Source: Paguma larvata
Taxonomy: Eukaryota > Chordata > Mammalia > Carnivora > Viverridae
DNA length: 64,000 nucleotides
NCBI GenBank assembly: GCA_030068075.1
Contig: CM057841.1
Location: forward strand, 44,247,030-44,311,029
Reading direction: 5' to 3'
This document shows, piece by piece, positions 10,935-21,800 of this stretch. The position numbers were made by a program, and so were the translations under genes. Numbering within the stretch: the first letter of the stretch is position 1; each line of letters starts with the position of its first letter. Below the pieces are notes generated by a model, which saw only the letters and a program-made list of their open reading frames with translations, was not told the DNA's origin and ran no database searches.

Positions 10935-12185
10935 AGGCAGTGAAGGGGGGGATTGTTTAAAGACACTGTTGCCTATATCAGGAATATTAAAGAGACAGGG
11001 ATATGTGTGCACTCATGGAAAGGAAGTTTCTATGGATGCCAAATGACGATGGCTACATCTAAAAATCCAAACCAGATCAAGTCAAATGCTAATTTCACTC
11101 TAGCCCAGTGGCTAGAAAGGAGAGACAAGATCCTTAAATTACGTGGGCTATGAAAACCTCAGAGTCATTACTTCAACCGATCAATCCGAAATGTGTACAT
11201 ATGTACTTGAAATTTGTAAATATGTACTCAGCCCAGGTGTGTGCGGGGCAATGGTCAGGCTCCCGGCTGCTGGTTGGTGAGTGTGGAGCGGGGGTTTCCA
11301 GTGGGCAGTGTCTCTTCCTGCTCACCGTTTCAGCCAGGCCTGAAAAGGCCCCACCCCACAGCATGAGAACGAATCAAAGCAGGATTTTAATTTTTCTCAG
11401 GGAGCCTTGAACCCTGAGTTTTCCAGGGGCCTAAGTGCCCACATTTAATAGCATTAACCTTAGAGAAAAAACAAAAAACAAAAAACAAAAAAACAACGAC
11501 TAAGGGATTAATGGGAAATAGTGGGGGGCTGGAAATGATGGATTCATTTTCACCCCAGAATGGAAATCTGATGCATTCACTCACAAAAGATGATGATTTC
11601 ACACCTCCATCACTGTATTTTCTTTCTGGGTGCTGGGTGCCCCTTTTTCTTTGCACACGTGCGAATGTGGAATACAGACAGGCAGGTCTGTCTGGGTGAT
11701 AGCACTACACAGGAAACACTGTGCACCGCCCCCCCTTTGTACATTTCTTGCTCTGCAATGCTCCTCTTCACGGGTGATAAAAGCGCTCAAAGGCACCTTT
11801 TTGTTGTTGTTTACCCACAGGAAAAACAAACAGTCTGTTAACTGAAATACCACATTGGAGGATTAAATCTGTTAGCAGTGGATGTATAAAATTATTTTTC
11901 CCATTCCTCTGATGATCCTGAATTTAGAGTACACTTAAATTACACAATATTGTGTTTTTAAAAAAAAAATAACAACAAGAGGATGATACAATCTCTCCCA
12001 GTAAAAAAAATAGCAGACTGGGAGAGACAAGGATTATGAAATATCTTAGCAGAGAACAAATACATTTATTTTCCTAACACTGGCTTAGAATTACATATTT
12101 GGTGAGGAAAAAATTGGATTAGATAAATATATTCTGAATTCAAAGGATTGTCAAAAGCCAGGAGGTTGGGGAGTCAAGCAGCTGC
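10935..12185. other. Unique sequence with an (A6C)n tract
   Basis: No gene called. A short AAAAAAC tract sits at 11464-11494. Several overlapping frames of 60-90 residues lie at 11150-11850 on both strands. None has a recognisable domain, and their crowding reflects locally balanced base composition, not coding. Confidence 0.4.
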
Positions 12186-12320
12186 ATTTCAGGGCTGAGG
12201 ATGTCTACGGGCTTTCGGAGCCGGAGCCCGGATGACAGAAAGGTTCTGAGGCAACCTTTCCTCTGGCACCTGATGCTGCCTTTGTCAGCCACCGCTGGAA
12301 CCCCAACTCCAGCTGTCACC
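12186..12320. other. Small CpG-enriched patch
   Basis: About seven to eight CpGs in 130 bases (tacggg, ttcggagccggagcccgg, accgctgg, cctcgtgcgagg), well above the surrounding AT-rich DNA. It could be a small conserved regulatory piece, but no promoter motif, exon or ORF supports a specific role. Confidence 0.3.
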
Positions 12321-12496
12321 CTCGTGCGAGGTCTCATAAATCCAGATTAAACCTTTCTGTTTGTTTGCTGGTTCTGTTTTGTTTTCTGATGTGAGGAGGT
12401 GGGAAGAAGGTTAGAAAAACAGTTTGGGTTTTTGAGTTTTTGACTACTATCCCTTAGGTCCGGGGTGGGTGGGATGATTGGGTGGGGGCAGAAAGT

Positions 12497-12605
12497 CATT
12501 TCTTCATTCAACAAACTTTCCGGAGGCAGGTACTGTGTTGGGACCAGCAAGCCGGAGATGCATGTGGGAGTAAAGGAGTCCCTGACTTCCGGGGGCTTGT
12601 GGTCG
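12497..12605 (-). mobile_element. L2 LINE 3' end, minus strand
   Basis: Reverse complement of the L2 terminus: 'ttcattcaacaaactttccggaggcaggtactgtgttgggaccagcaagccggagatgca' followed by 'gtccctgacttccgggggcttgtggtc'. This is the diverged form of 'attcaacaaatatttattgagcacctactatgtgccaggcactg...ccctgccctcaaggagct'. Confidence 0.65.
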
Positions 12606-12609
12606 ATCC

Positions 12610-13540
12610 TGAAATAGACTGGACTGAAAAATGCTTTCCATGTTTTCAGTGCTTGAGCATTACTGATGTGTAGAAGAAAAAGCTTGTTTCCCATCAAAAT
12701 GTACACGTCAGAATAAAATATTCACTTGTAATCTTTTGCATTTGATTTTATCTACCTTTGCCATACAAAATAGGTATTTACTTAAAAAATAAATAATATT
12801 ATTTAATATATTTTTTAAAAATTTAAATAAAATTGAGCAAGAAGAAGACAGACTTCTGAAACAGAAGGTGAGGTTATGGTTCATACTTTCTGGTCTGTGA
12901 TTAAAAAGTAAAACACCTAATATTACCAAGTGAAGATCTGATTAGAAGTTTCCGGCGATTGTGGGCAAAGTCAGGGTTCTCAATTATACTTGATTTAAAC
13001 TGATGTGTTAACACCGTGTTTTATTTAATGATCAGATGTATTTTTGTTCTTTAACGTTTAAAACCAATTTAATAATTCATGGTTGTTTCTGTATACTGTA
13101 CCGCCCACTTTTATTGTTTTGCAAAAAGGCAAAATAGGATCCTAAAGATCTTAATGGTTTTCTTTCTAAAAATTTTAAACTCTCCTAGAGAACAGACACT
13201 CTGAAATGCACACATATATATGTATAACTTCTCACAAGGGATGACAGGCTTTCTATCTTCTCATTCCATCTTTAGGCTTTATTGGGGCTGTAAAATCATC
13301 CTGTTAACAAAGCTGAAAGACAGCAATTGTATATAACATGTTTCTTTCATTTATAAACCGACTTGGATTTAGGTTTGTAAATATTTGAGGCAAATAACAT
13401 TAATCACAAACTGAACACGGGGGAGAATTTTTGGAAACTAAAGGCAATTAAAAATGGCATATGCATAAAAACGCTATTTGGGGAGAAATTCCTACCTAGA
13501 CTTTTTGACACTTGCAATGATTTTTTTAAAGGGCAATGTG
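12610..13540. other. Unique AT-rich sequence
   Basis: No gene, RNA or recognised repeat. Very AT-rich around 12780-12835. No exon-like frame. Confidence 0.4.
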
Positions 13541-13868
13541 GTGTTTTAAAATTTTAATTTAGTTAAAGAAAACTCAGCCCCAAAAAGCCGCTCTATTGCA
13601 TGGAAACCTCATGAGGCAAGCTTCAGTCCTGAGCAAACAAAAGCAGCTGCATTTATAAACGCTTGAAAAAAGGGTTTATAATGCAAACGCTGCTGTGACC
13701 TTAACTCCAGAGGTGCAAACAGGCGGCTGTAATAGGAAAATTATGCATTAAAATAGAATGGGGTTCACAGAATGTTTTCAGATTTCCATTTGATCATGTT
13801 TTGTAGCTTTTCCAGTTTCAAATAATAAATAAACTTATGCAGCTGAATGAGAAGGAAGCATCTCTTTC
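13541..13868. promoter_or_regulatory. Candidate conserved non-coding element
   Basis: Repeat-free block with dense homeobox/POU-like words: 'tgcatttataaacgc', 'ttataatgcaaacgctgctgtgacctta', 'aaattatgcattaaaat', and a nuclear-receptor-like tgacctta. It lies in a stretch that carries almost no lineage-specific transposons. This is the texture of developmental enhancers, but conservation cannot be seen from one sequence, so the call is inference only. Confidence 0.25.
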
Positions 13869-13869
13869 C

Positions 13870-13938
13870 TTGAAATACTTAAAATGGGTGAATTGTACGG
13901 CACATAAATTATATCTCAATAAAGCTGTTTAAAAACAA
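13870..13938 (+). mobile_element. L1M 3' terminal fragment
   Basis: 'aatacttaaaatgggtgaattgtacggcacataaattatatctcaataaagctgtttaaaaac' is the typical last 60 bases of an old L1M, with the AATAAA-containing terminus and remnant A tail. Nothing upstream is recognisable. Confidence 0.7.
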
Positions 13939-14247
13939 AACAATGTATCTCTAGTGGGGGCAAAAAAAAAAAAAAGAGTTTGAGAGGGTGTGTAGGGCAT
14001 CTTGTCATTGACTGGTAAATAAGGACTGCCGGGTGACTAGGGATTTTCAGACCACAGGGTAACTCACACAATAGTCCTAACCTTTGCAAATGTTAAGTCA
14101 AGTGAACTGCATTCTGAAAGCACAAAAACACACACTTTACACAGGATGTAACAGTTTACTTCTGATATAACTAAAAAGTAATGAATTGTTTTGGAATAAT
14201 TTTCCAAAGCTCTTAAAGGAAACCTAACAACAGTGTATCTGAATCTT

Positions 14248-14270
14248 AAAAAAAAAAAAAAAAAAAAAAA
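14248..14270 (+). repeat. A23 homopolymer
   Basis: A run of 23 A following 'gtatctgaatctt'. It could be the tail of an old retroposon, but no body is recognisable upstream. Confidence 0.85.
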
Positions 14271-17200
14271 GTCAGGATTTAAGACCATAAAAAGAAAGCA
14301 AAAGACAAGGGGCTATTTCTAATGGAACTTCTAACACTTCAATATTCTCCAAGAAAAACATGGTAAAAAAGTAGAAAATCTTCTGAGATAAAACACTAAT
14401 AAAATATCGGAGTACAGAGCTGAATTCTATTAGATTTTGAGAAATTCATTTTGAAAAACTGAAACAGAACGTGAATCTGCACTTATATTCATGAAAATCC
14501 AAATCTAGTTTTCAGGTGATTACCAGTGATATTGCTGTTACATAGAAAACCCAAATCCAAACTTTTGGGGTCGTCTATGGGTCAAAACAATTTCACCAGA
14601 ACCTTCCTATCTACACCTTCATTTGGGGAAGCTTCTATGGGACATCAGGAATTTGTTCCCTCAACTCAGATCCACTCAGGGCTTCCACTCAGAATTTTGC
14701 TTAACGTTTTAAAAAGAGATAAGCCTCTGGGTAGAAGAGTAATAAAGAGACGCTGACTCATTATCTCTTTTCATTTACATAAGAAGAATCCGGTGCATTT
14801 TTAGTTTCTGGTTTTGTTCTTCGGAAGTAAGGCAGGAGGGCAAGAATCACAAGGATCCTCTTATGGGAGCAATACAAAGCCGTGCAATTTTTAGGAAAAC
14901 AGGTGGAAGTTTCTAGAAATGGGTTGGCTGTGATTTGCTTTTTTGGGGATGAAGGTGACTTTTCATTTATATGACAGTAAAGCTGGTAGGAAGTGCCCAG
15001 GTAGAGGAGTGGTGAGACCTTGGTCCTCCCTACAAATAACCTTTGCGCGCCACGGGATACCCGATGGGGCTCCTGAATGAGGGATGATAGCTTCTTTCTA
15101 TGTTTTTGTAGAAACCATCTATGGGGATTTTGTGCTCCGTTTAACTGGGTGTGGTGTTCAGGACTGGTGTCTGCATTTGTACATCCTGTGAGCAGTATTG
15201 TGTAAACAACCCTAAGCCCATTAATCTTGCAGAAACAGTGCAGGACCAAGTCCTGTCACTGTGGGGGTGGGGGGGGTGCGGTCACAGCACCACTAATGTC
15301 CTAATAAAATCAGCCTCTGGGACCTGAGCCCTAACCTCTTTGACACCCTCAGCACACTGCTGTTTTCTATTAGAACTTTTCTTCAGATCCAAAGATCAAG
15401 CTATACAATCAATCTGGGCTTTCTGAGACCTCCGTCTTACACTGCATGAAATGAAAAACTAAATTTTAAGGTTTGTATAATACCCTTAGTAATATCTATG
15501 CCTAGAAAGAAAGGATTAGGCATGTTTTATGACCAAAAATAAAAAAAGGAAAAAGAGTGGTATGAAGAGGCAGGAAGGACAGGGTGATTCCCACGTAAAC
15601 ACATGTGATGTGCAAGGAGGAAGTGAAGTTGGTAATGGGGCCTCTGTCACAGCAGGAATGTATCTGGCTGGTCAGCCAGTCATTTTGGAAATACGAGTCA
15701 GGAGTTTATATGTGATGGGGAAACACAACTCAGATTCTGAACAGACTTCTCCCAAGAGTGGACAGGCTTTCCAGCTCTGAAAGCAATCCTCTTATTTTGA
15801 ACATACCGTTTCTTTTTCATACTGGTTTTGTGAAAGATGTAAACACCATTTGGCTCCCTTTTTTCCTTGAGTAAAAGCTTAAAGTGAAAAATAAAAATAT
15901 TCTATGGGTACCATATATCTAAGAGAAAAACGAACACTGAAAGCAAATGAATGTTTTCACTTTTATTGTTTTCTCTCAGGACTTGTACCAGAGAAGATGT
16001 TAAAGGATCTTATTTCTCAGTTCTTTTTGCTTAAATCTGGAACCTTAAATCTACAGGAGAGAGGTGGGTAGCCTTGCCTTCCCTGTATAAATGGGAAGTG
16101 AGTCGGCTATGTTTTAACAATGAAAACCGGTTTGAGTAGGGTAACTTTTTCTTCCAGTACGAAACATCATCCTTTCTTGGAACAAACTCAACCAAGTAAC
16201 ATATTCAAGGGGCAAAGCTATTAAAAAAAAAAAAAAAGCCTGTGACACAGTAGGGACACGGTTCAGGAATTGGAGCTAAAGGAAGGGAAAGAACGGGTGA
16301 ACGGAACGTTTATGTCCAGAGACAACTGCTGGAGGTGAGATCAGGACAAGAATGGTCAGAGATGATGCCTGTGATAGGGCTTGCCAGGGAATGGAGAACA
16401 GACTCTAGATCTCACAAGGATGGGTAAAACACATGCCTGTGGCAGGATTCTGCCAAAAAAAGAGAAGCATTTCTGAACCCAAAATATAAACTAGTCCTTT
16501 GTAACATTGGTACCTGCCTCAACAGGGCTGGTAACAGCTGATGGGGAGTTGCCTTCAAATCTATAAACCAGCCAGGTCCTTCTATGAATCACTTGGGATC
16601 CAGCACACAGAGCTGGGATAAAACCACTAGCTGCTTATAATTACATGTCAATTACAGGGTTCTTCCAAATCACAAAGTGAATTGAGCTCAAAAGATAGAT
16701 CTGACAAAGTGTTAAAAATCTAAATATTCAACAGATGATTCACATCATCTCAGAGCCAAATCCAGGATCTCTGCTGTCTTTGCAAGATTTTAAACTGCTT
16801 GGGTTAAACACAAGAAGTACAATGATACAGAAACAGTACAGGATTGACACTTGCAGAAACACCTTCCAAGTGTGAGGAAACAAATAAAAGACATAGCTGA
16901 ACAAACTGTAGCCATTCACGCCAGCTACAGTTTTATAATCTAAAGGCTGCATGTTACTTCTATAATGCATTTTTAAACTGGCAACATTGAAAATTCGAAG
17001 CTTAAAGTGGGTTGCAGGAAGAGATTCATGTGGTTTCAGAGCAGGATGGTTCAGGGTTCAGACATAAAAGCTACATGAAATTTTAAATGCAATTATTTTA
17101 GATTAGAATATTTGGACTGAAAGATCTGGAGGGTATTGTTTTTGATAAGATGGTCCCACTTGACAAGAGCTGTCACCACTCTGGGGCTCTCTGTTGTCAA

Positions 17201-17390
17201 CTAAAGATGAAAGGCCATCAGAAAGAATTAACTTCAGCTTTTAAACAGTTTGAAAATGTCAGAGAGGTCAGAGAAGACATATTTCTTTATATGGTATATT
17301 TACCTGATGAGCTTTTGGGTAACAATGTGTTTTTACTCTCCATTCAAGTTGGTCTAATATCATGGTAATTGATCACAGGCTAATGCCAGC

Positions 17391-17428
17391 TGACAAGGAA
17401 ACACTGTGGTTGGCTGAGGTCCTTGTCA
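17391..17428. repeat. Perfect 9-bp inverted repeat
   Basis: tgacaagga at 17391-17399 and its exact reverse complement tccttgtca at 17420-17428 are separated by 20 bases that contain tgtggtt, a RUNX-like word. It could be a paired protein-binding site or chance. It is inside the repeat-poor core. Confidence 0.4.
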
Positions 17429-17659
17429 ATCACAGTTATTTCAGGTATAGGCAGAGCATACTATATCTTCTAATAGCAGTAATTGGCAACTATGGGAGAA
17501 AACCCTGCTAGGTCTCCTTTTGCATTATCCATAGCCATTTATTCGGTTTCCAGTTACCTGGAAGCCAATTTAAAAGCTTTTATAACTCGCACCTCACTAG
17601 TGGACCTATTGTTCATATGTTCTCCTGGGGAAGCTCAATAGCCGTTGCAAAATTCAGCA

Positions 17660-17687
17660 CGTGCACACACACACACATACACACACG
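17660..17687 (+). repeat. Imperfect (CA)n tract
   Basis: About eleven CA units interrupted once by a TA, preceded by cacgtg. Confidence 0.85.
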
Positions 17688-18049
17688 GTACATTTCAATA
17701 CTAAATGTAAATATGGTTTGCTTAAAAAAATAAAGAGAAAAGAAAACGTAGATGATATTTATTACATGATCACCTTAGTAAATTCTTTTGAAAGACACAT
17801 TTGATTTAATATTATGAGGAATTTTAGTTTCATTTTAAACAACATGAGGCCTGAAGGAGATTTTGCATTTCTAACGTGCATTCCTCCTTCTAAAGAGGAA
17901 AGTGATAAGTTAGAGCAAGTTCAAGTACTATTGTAGCAAGCTAATTCTCTTTTTCCACATGCATTTCAGAGAGAAAGGTCAAGTCGGCTGTCACTTCTCT
18001 CTAACTGATGCTCAGAGTCTGTGTGCACTGAGCATGATATATTTAAAAG

Positions 18050-18445
18050 GAGCCAAGCACTCGGCCATTTTCTGCATCAACTGTATTAATCATAAACCCT
18101 CCATCTTGAGCTGAAATGAAAGATTAGGTACAGATGAGTTTGTAAACAGCAAATGCATGGGAAAGTTCTTTCGGCTCAAAACGTACCCCCCCTCCCTTGC
18201 AACTGGGAGAAACGGGCTCTAACATCAGCTGTAATTATATGATGGGCTGCTTCTAATGTGGGAATCCAGCCGCCGACCACTCCGGAAGCCGATTCCTCAT
18301 CAAGCACTGACAGTGAGGTGAGGGAAACAGCAAAGGGCGAATAAAAGGCACCGAATATTTCAGACCAATACAAGATGTGATTTCTTCCAGGAGAAGTCGC
18401 TGAAATACACACTGAGGACCGTGCAGGTAAATGCGGTGTGTACAT
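18050..18445. promoter_or_regulatory. Candidate conserved element, moderately CpG-enriched
   Basis: A repeat-free block with about ten CpGs in 300 bases ('ccagccgccgaccactccggaagccgattcc', 'gggcgaataaaaggcaccg', 'gtcgctg', 'accgtg') and homeobox-like 'tgtaattatatgatggg' and 'tgtaaacagcaaatgcat' (forkhead-like tgtaaaca). It also contains the exon-like segment at 18391-18426. Conservation is not testable here. Confidence 0.28.
18391..18426 (+). other. Exon-like 36-nt segment (candidate microexon)
   Basis: A good 3' splice-site string, tttcttccag (18381-18390), is followed by 36 bases and then by a strong donor, gtgcag|gtaaat (junction at 18426/18427). The 36 bases are open in frame as EKSLKYTLRTVQ and also in one other frame. 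Length is a multiple of three. No protein homology is recognised, and splice-like pairs this close arise by chance, so this is a lead, not a gene call. Confidence 0.15.
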
Positions 18446-20005
18446 ACTTACAATATAATTATTTGTATTCTAAATACACCGTCTTCAATCATGTTAGCGT
18501 TTCAAAGGATACGTATGGAAAACAATACCAAAAACTGACCATTTGCTTTCATCTGATAAGATAAATCTGCAATTTACTTAATAGAGAGTTATGGATGAGA
18601 TGGAGACACCTGAAAAAATGTTTCTTTATTGAAATTTCTAGAAAAATACAATCATCTGAGCTATTATTAGTTAAATGCATAGTCTTTGTTAGAACTGTTT
18701 TTCCAGGAGAAAATCACTGAAGAAACCTCATTTATAGGAAATCATCTTATAAAAGAAAACACCATAGGGAGGACTCTCGAAATGTTACCCTGCTTTAAAA
18801 AAAAAAATCTCCTTCAAATCATTAGAATTGACATATTTTCTGAGTGAGAAAATGACAGTGCTCCCTTAGGTTACCCAGATGCTACCCACTCCACTCACGT
18901 GGTCTCACTGGGTGTCTTAAATAATGTCCTTGTCATTTCTCTTTGACTCCCAAGGCAGTGCTGCCTATGAACTTCTTTTGACTCTGCACATGGGCGTACA
19001 AGGCAATTGAGCCACTCTTTTTTAAGCCATTAACTAATGTTCAGGTACCATCAGATCGCTCATAATGGAAAATCCATGCAACCCACAGGGGCTCCTTTTG
19101 CTTGGCAAATGAATTTGTTACAAGTGGCCACTAGCGGTAGTGTCTGGCATCTATACTTCAGTCAATAATGGTCATCGTTATAATATTCCATATTTAGGGC
19201 AGTTCCTCAAAGCTGAGAGATTCAAGAATCCCAGGCTGTTAGCGGTAGATCACCACTGTCCACTGGTGGTTTTCAAACCTACCGGTGATTCTCCACCAAA
19301 TCAACTTCTACAACATCCTGGGACCAGAAAATGATCTAGTTGCAAACACAAGGACAGAAGTATCTTCCAGTACCACTCTGCCAGTTTCTTTACATTTTTA
19401 TGTACTTTTTTTTTAATCATAAGCCTGATGTAGAGTAGATGATTATTATAATTCTGTTTATAGACAATGCTCGGAGAACTTTGAGTTGGAGTAACAGAGA
19501 ACTTCAGTTACTCAACCAAAGTTTCATTACTTATAATGACAGAATCCATTTACAAAACTGGGTCTCTTACTTTTCACAAGAGGATTAAAGAACCAAGAAG
19601 CACTTTTAAGAGACTCATCTGAAGATTTCAAACCATGGGGAGAAGACAGGAACCCCATGCCCTTATTTTATACCTGAAGCAGACTCCTCTTGATGGAAAA
19701 AGTTTTGAATTTTTAAAAAGGGAAAATGAGATCTGCTCAATCTTGGAAGATGAATCAGAGCCCCCAAACTAAGGTGGATCCCAAAGATTTGAGGTGGAGC
19801 CCTTATATCTTTGGTGCAACTGACTCAATCCTGGACCCCCCCCCCCACTCACCTCCTGCTACTTTCTCTCAGTAGTTTAGATGACATCTTCTGAACTAGA
19901 ATACTGGCCTAGGATGTGGCATGAAGCAGGAGGGTAACAGGACTGTGGCCTGTCACAGGGGACTGCCATGAATAATCTGGAGGAAGCTTGTGGGGAAAAA
20001 AAGAA
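18446..20005. other. Mostly unique sequence
   Basis: No gene. A run of 11 C at 19836-19846 and a weak MIR-like stretch at 19490-19580 are the only features noticed. Confidence 0.4.
19490..19580 (-). mobile_element. Possible MIR fragment
   Basis: 'cagagaacttcagttactcaaccaaagtttcattacttataatgacagaatcc' resembles the reverse complement of the MIR core ('cagagaggttaagtaacttgcccaaggtcacacagctagtaagtgacagagcc'). Identity is low. Confidence 0.35.
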
Positions 20006-20015
20006 GAGCATATTT

Positions 20016-20235
20016 AAAAAAAAAATTTTTTTATTCTTACTTTTGAGAGAGAAGGCAAGAGACAGAGCATGAGTGGGGTAGGGGCCACAAGAGAGGCAGA
20101 CACAGAATCTGAAGCAGGCTCCAGGCTCTGAGCTGTCAGCGCAGGACCTGACTCTGGGGCTCGAACTCACTAACTATGAGATCATGACCTGAGCCAAAGT
20201 CGGATGCTCAACCGACTGAGCCGCCCAGGTGCCCC
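20016..20235 (-). mobile_element. Felid SINE with perfect 10-bp TSD
   Basis: Full-length minus-strand copy ending 'gactgagccgcccaggtgcccc'. Target duplication gagcatattt is identical at 20006-20015 and 20237-20246. It is the only felid SINE between 9.5 and 29.9 kb. Confidence 0.95.
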
Positions 20236-20246
20236 GGAGCATATTT

Positions 20247-20539
20247 TAAATCAGGAATGTTCTAGCGTATGAAAACATTTACCAGCTCCATATCAACAGA
20301 TATTTAAAGTGGTAAGCTAAACAAAATTAAATGTAAAATGTGTCTTATGCAATGGTTCAAGGACACGTGCAAAATTCTACTCAAAGCTATACGAAAATGA
20401 ATAAAAAGGGAAAGCACAGGGAAATAAAATTATCGGTCTGTAAAGTTCTTGGCATTCCGGTCAATAGTGTTACCTTTTCTGAACTCAGTCAATGTTCTTT
20501 CAATGGCTCGTGATCAATAGCTTACAAGTGTGCAGAGCG
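20247..20539. other. Unique AT-rich sequence
   Basis: No gene or repeat recognised. Confidence 0.35.
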
Positions 20540-20825
20540 CTCTGCTTTTCTGTTCAACTATCTGTCCTTCTTCCTGACATCGTGCAAAACGCAGGGTATT
20601 CCCACTCCTGCCTCACCTGGCCTCCCACCAGGAACGCTCTGAGCCATTTCCTGCCTACTAACCCCTGCGTGCCCACCCCACCCCCCAAACCACACACACC
20701 CATGAAACTGGCCTGGTCCCTTACCAGTTAGTTGCTTCTCTGACTACATTTAGGAGCATGGCTCCATTCTCCTGTATCTCCACAATACCTCACACACTCG
20801 TGGGCTTTAGTAAATACTGAGTCAT
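20540..20825 (+). mobile_element. L2 LINE 3' fragment
   Basis: Pyrimidine-rich stretch ending in a recognisable L2 terminus: 'ctcctgtatctccacaatacctcacacactcgtgggctttagtaaatactgagtca', compare L2 'tgtatccccagtgcctagcacagtgcctggcacatagtaggcgcttaataaatactggttga'. The upstream part ('cctcacctggcctcccaccaggaacgctctgagcc') fits only loosely. Confidence 0.5.
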
Positions 20826-21664
20826 TACCCACCTGGTTAACTTAGCCCACAAGCTGCCGTGACACTCCTAGGGCCACAACTGCATTCAGCGAGGGAGGAG
20901 CACCCGAGATACTGGAGGGGGCAGAGAATATTCTAGTTTGGTAGCATCTGAAGAACAAATGCACAAGTGTAACAGCACACATCTGTTTCTTGGCTTGAGA
21001 TTTATAAATGGAGGCATTGATTTCAAGTGTCAAAGAAACACAAATATTGCTCTTAGGGCAATAAATGAAAAACACAACTGAAAGGCTTTGACGACATTTC
21101 CGCTGGGTGGCTCTCACTCCCCAACCCAAACCTTCTTCGCAAATTTTTTGTTTGGTTTAAAGTAATCATGAAGCTTCAGTATACATCAGGGGTGGAGATG
21201 TAGGAGATGTTAGCAACAGTGTCTCAACTGGTAGCACAGCCTAATGTTTCTAAAACATTTTCTTTGAATCAAGTCTGGTTTGAATGAATGCGAACCGAAA
21301 GTGCTTCACTGCTAGGGTTGATGCAGCTTGAAACAGCATGCACAGATTTGTCCAGCTTTCTGCGGGATTGCCTTTTCCTCCCTAATTTCATCACTAATCT
21401 TTTCCCCCTAAGTTAAGGAACCACCTTATGGACCAAAACAGCTAGCTAAGATGTATCTTTTTTTTTACTAATTGCTCTTTATTCAACTTTTGACAGTACA
21501 TTCAAAGCCCACAAGATACTGCTCAGGAGGTTCTAAAATTAGCTGAAGAACTAAGAGTAAACATTTTCAATATGATGAACATTCAGAATTAGTAGATGAG
21601 AGGAAGGTGACTGAGCAGAGAAGAAACGGACCTATCCTTGAGGGAGGCACGAATTGGTGGGCAT
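20826..21664. other. Unique sequence
   Basis: About 840 bases without a gene or recognised repeat. Confidence 0.35.
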
Positions 21665-21800
21665 CCCAGCAGGAGCCTTAGACAGCCTTAAGCAAACTTG
21701 TTGCAGCACCCCACAACTTGGTTTCCTCTTGGGAAAAATGAAGATCATAGTATCTACCTTACAAGCGGTTGTGATGATTAAACGTAATAATGAATTTTCA
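21665..21800 (+). mobile_element. MIR SINE fragment
   Basis: 3' two-thirds of a MIR: 'cttggtttcctcttgggaaaaatgaagatcatagtatctaccttacaagcggttgtgatgattaaacg', matching 'ctcagtttcctcatctgtaaaatggggataatagtacctacctcatagggttgttgtgaggattaaatg'. The tRNA-derived head is lost or too diverged. Confidence 0.7.

Larger units (their letters stand above)
13939..18049. other. Long unique stretch, no gene recognised
   Basis: About 4 kb without a recognised transposon. It contains A runs at 13962-13975, 14248-14270 and 16222-16236, a G-rich run at 15264-15280 and a short CA tract at 17660-17687. A 162-residue minus-strand frame (14761-15249) is the longest non-repetitive ORF in the window; it has no domain I recognise, and I see no supporting splice or promoter signals. 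Confidence 0.4.

Noticed and set aside
10674..11046. Arg/Glu/Gly-rich and Pro/Ser/Leu-rich frames on opposite strands
   Set aside because: Artefact of the 18/22-bp purine minisatellite.
16740..18445. Short minus-strand frames considered as exons
   Set aside because: No matching acceptor-donor pairs or domains; lengths are within chance.
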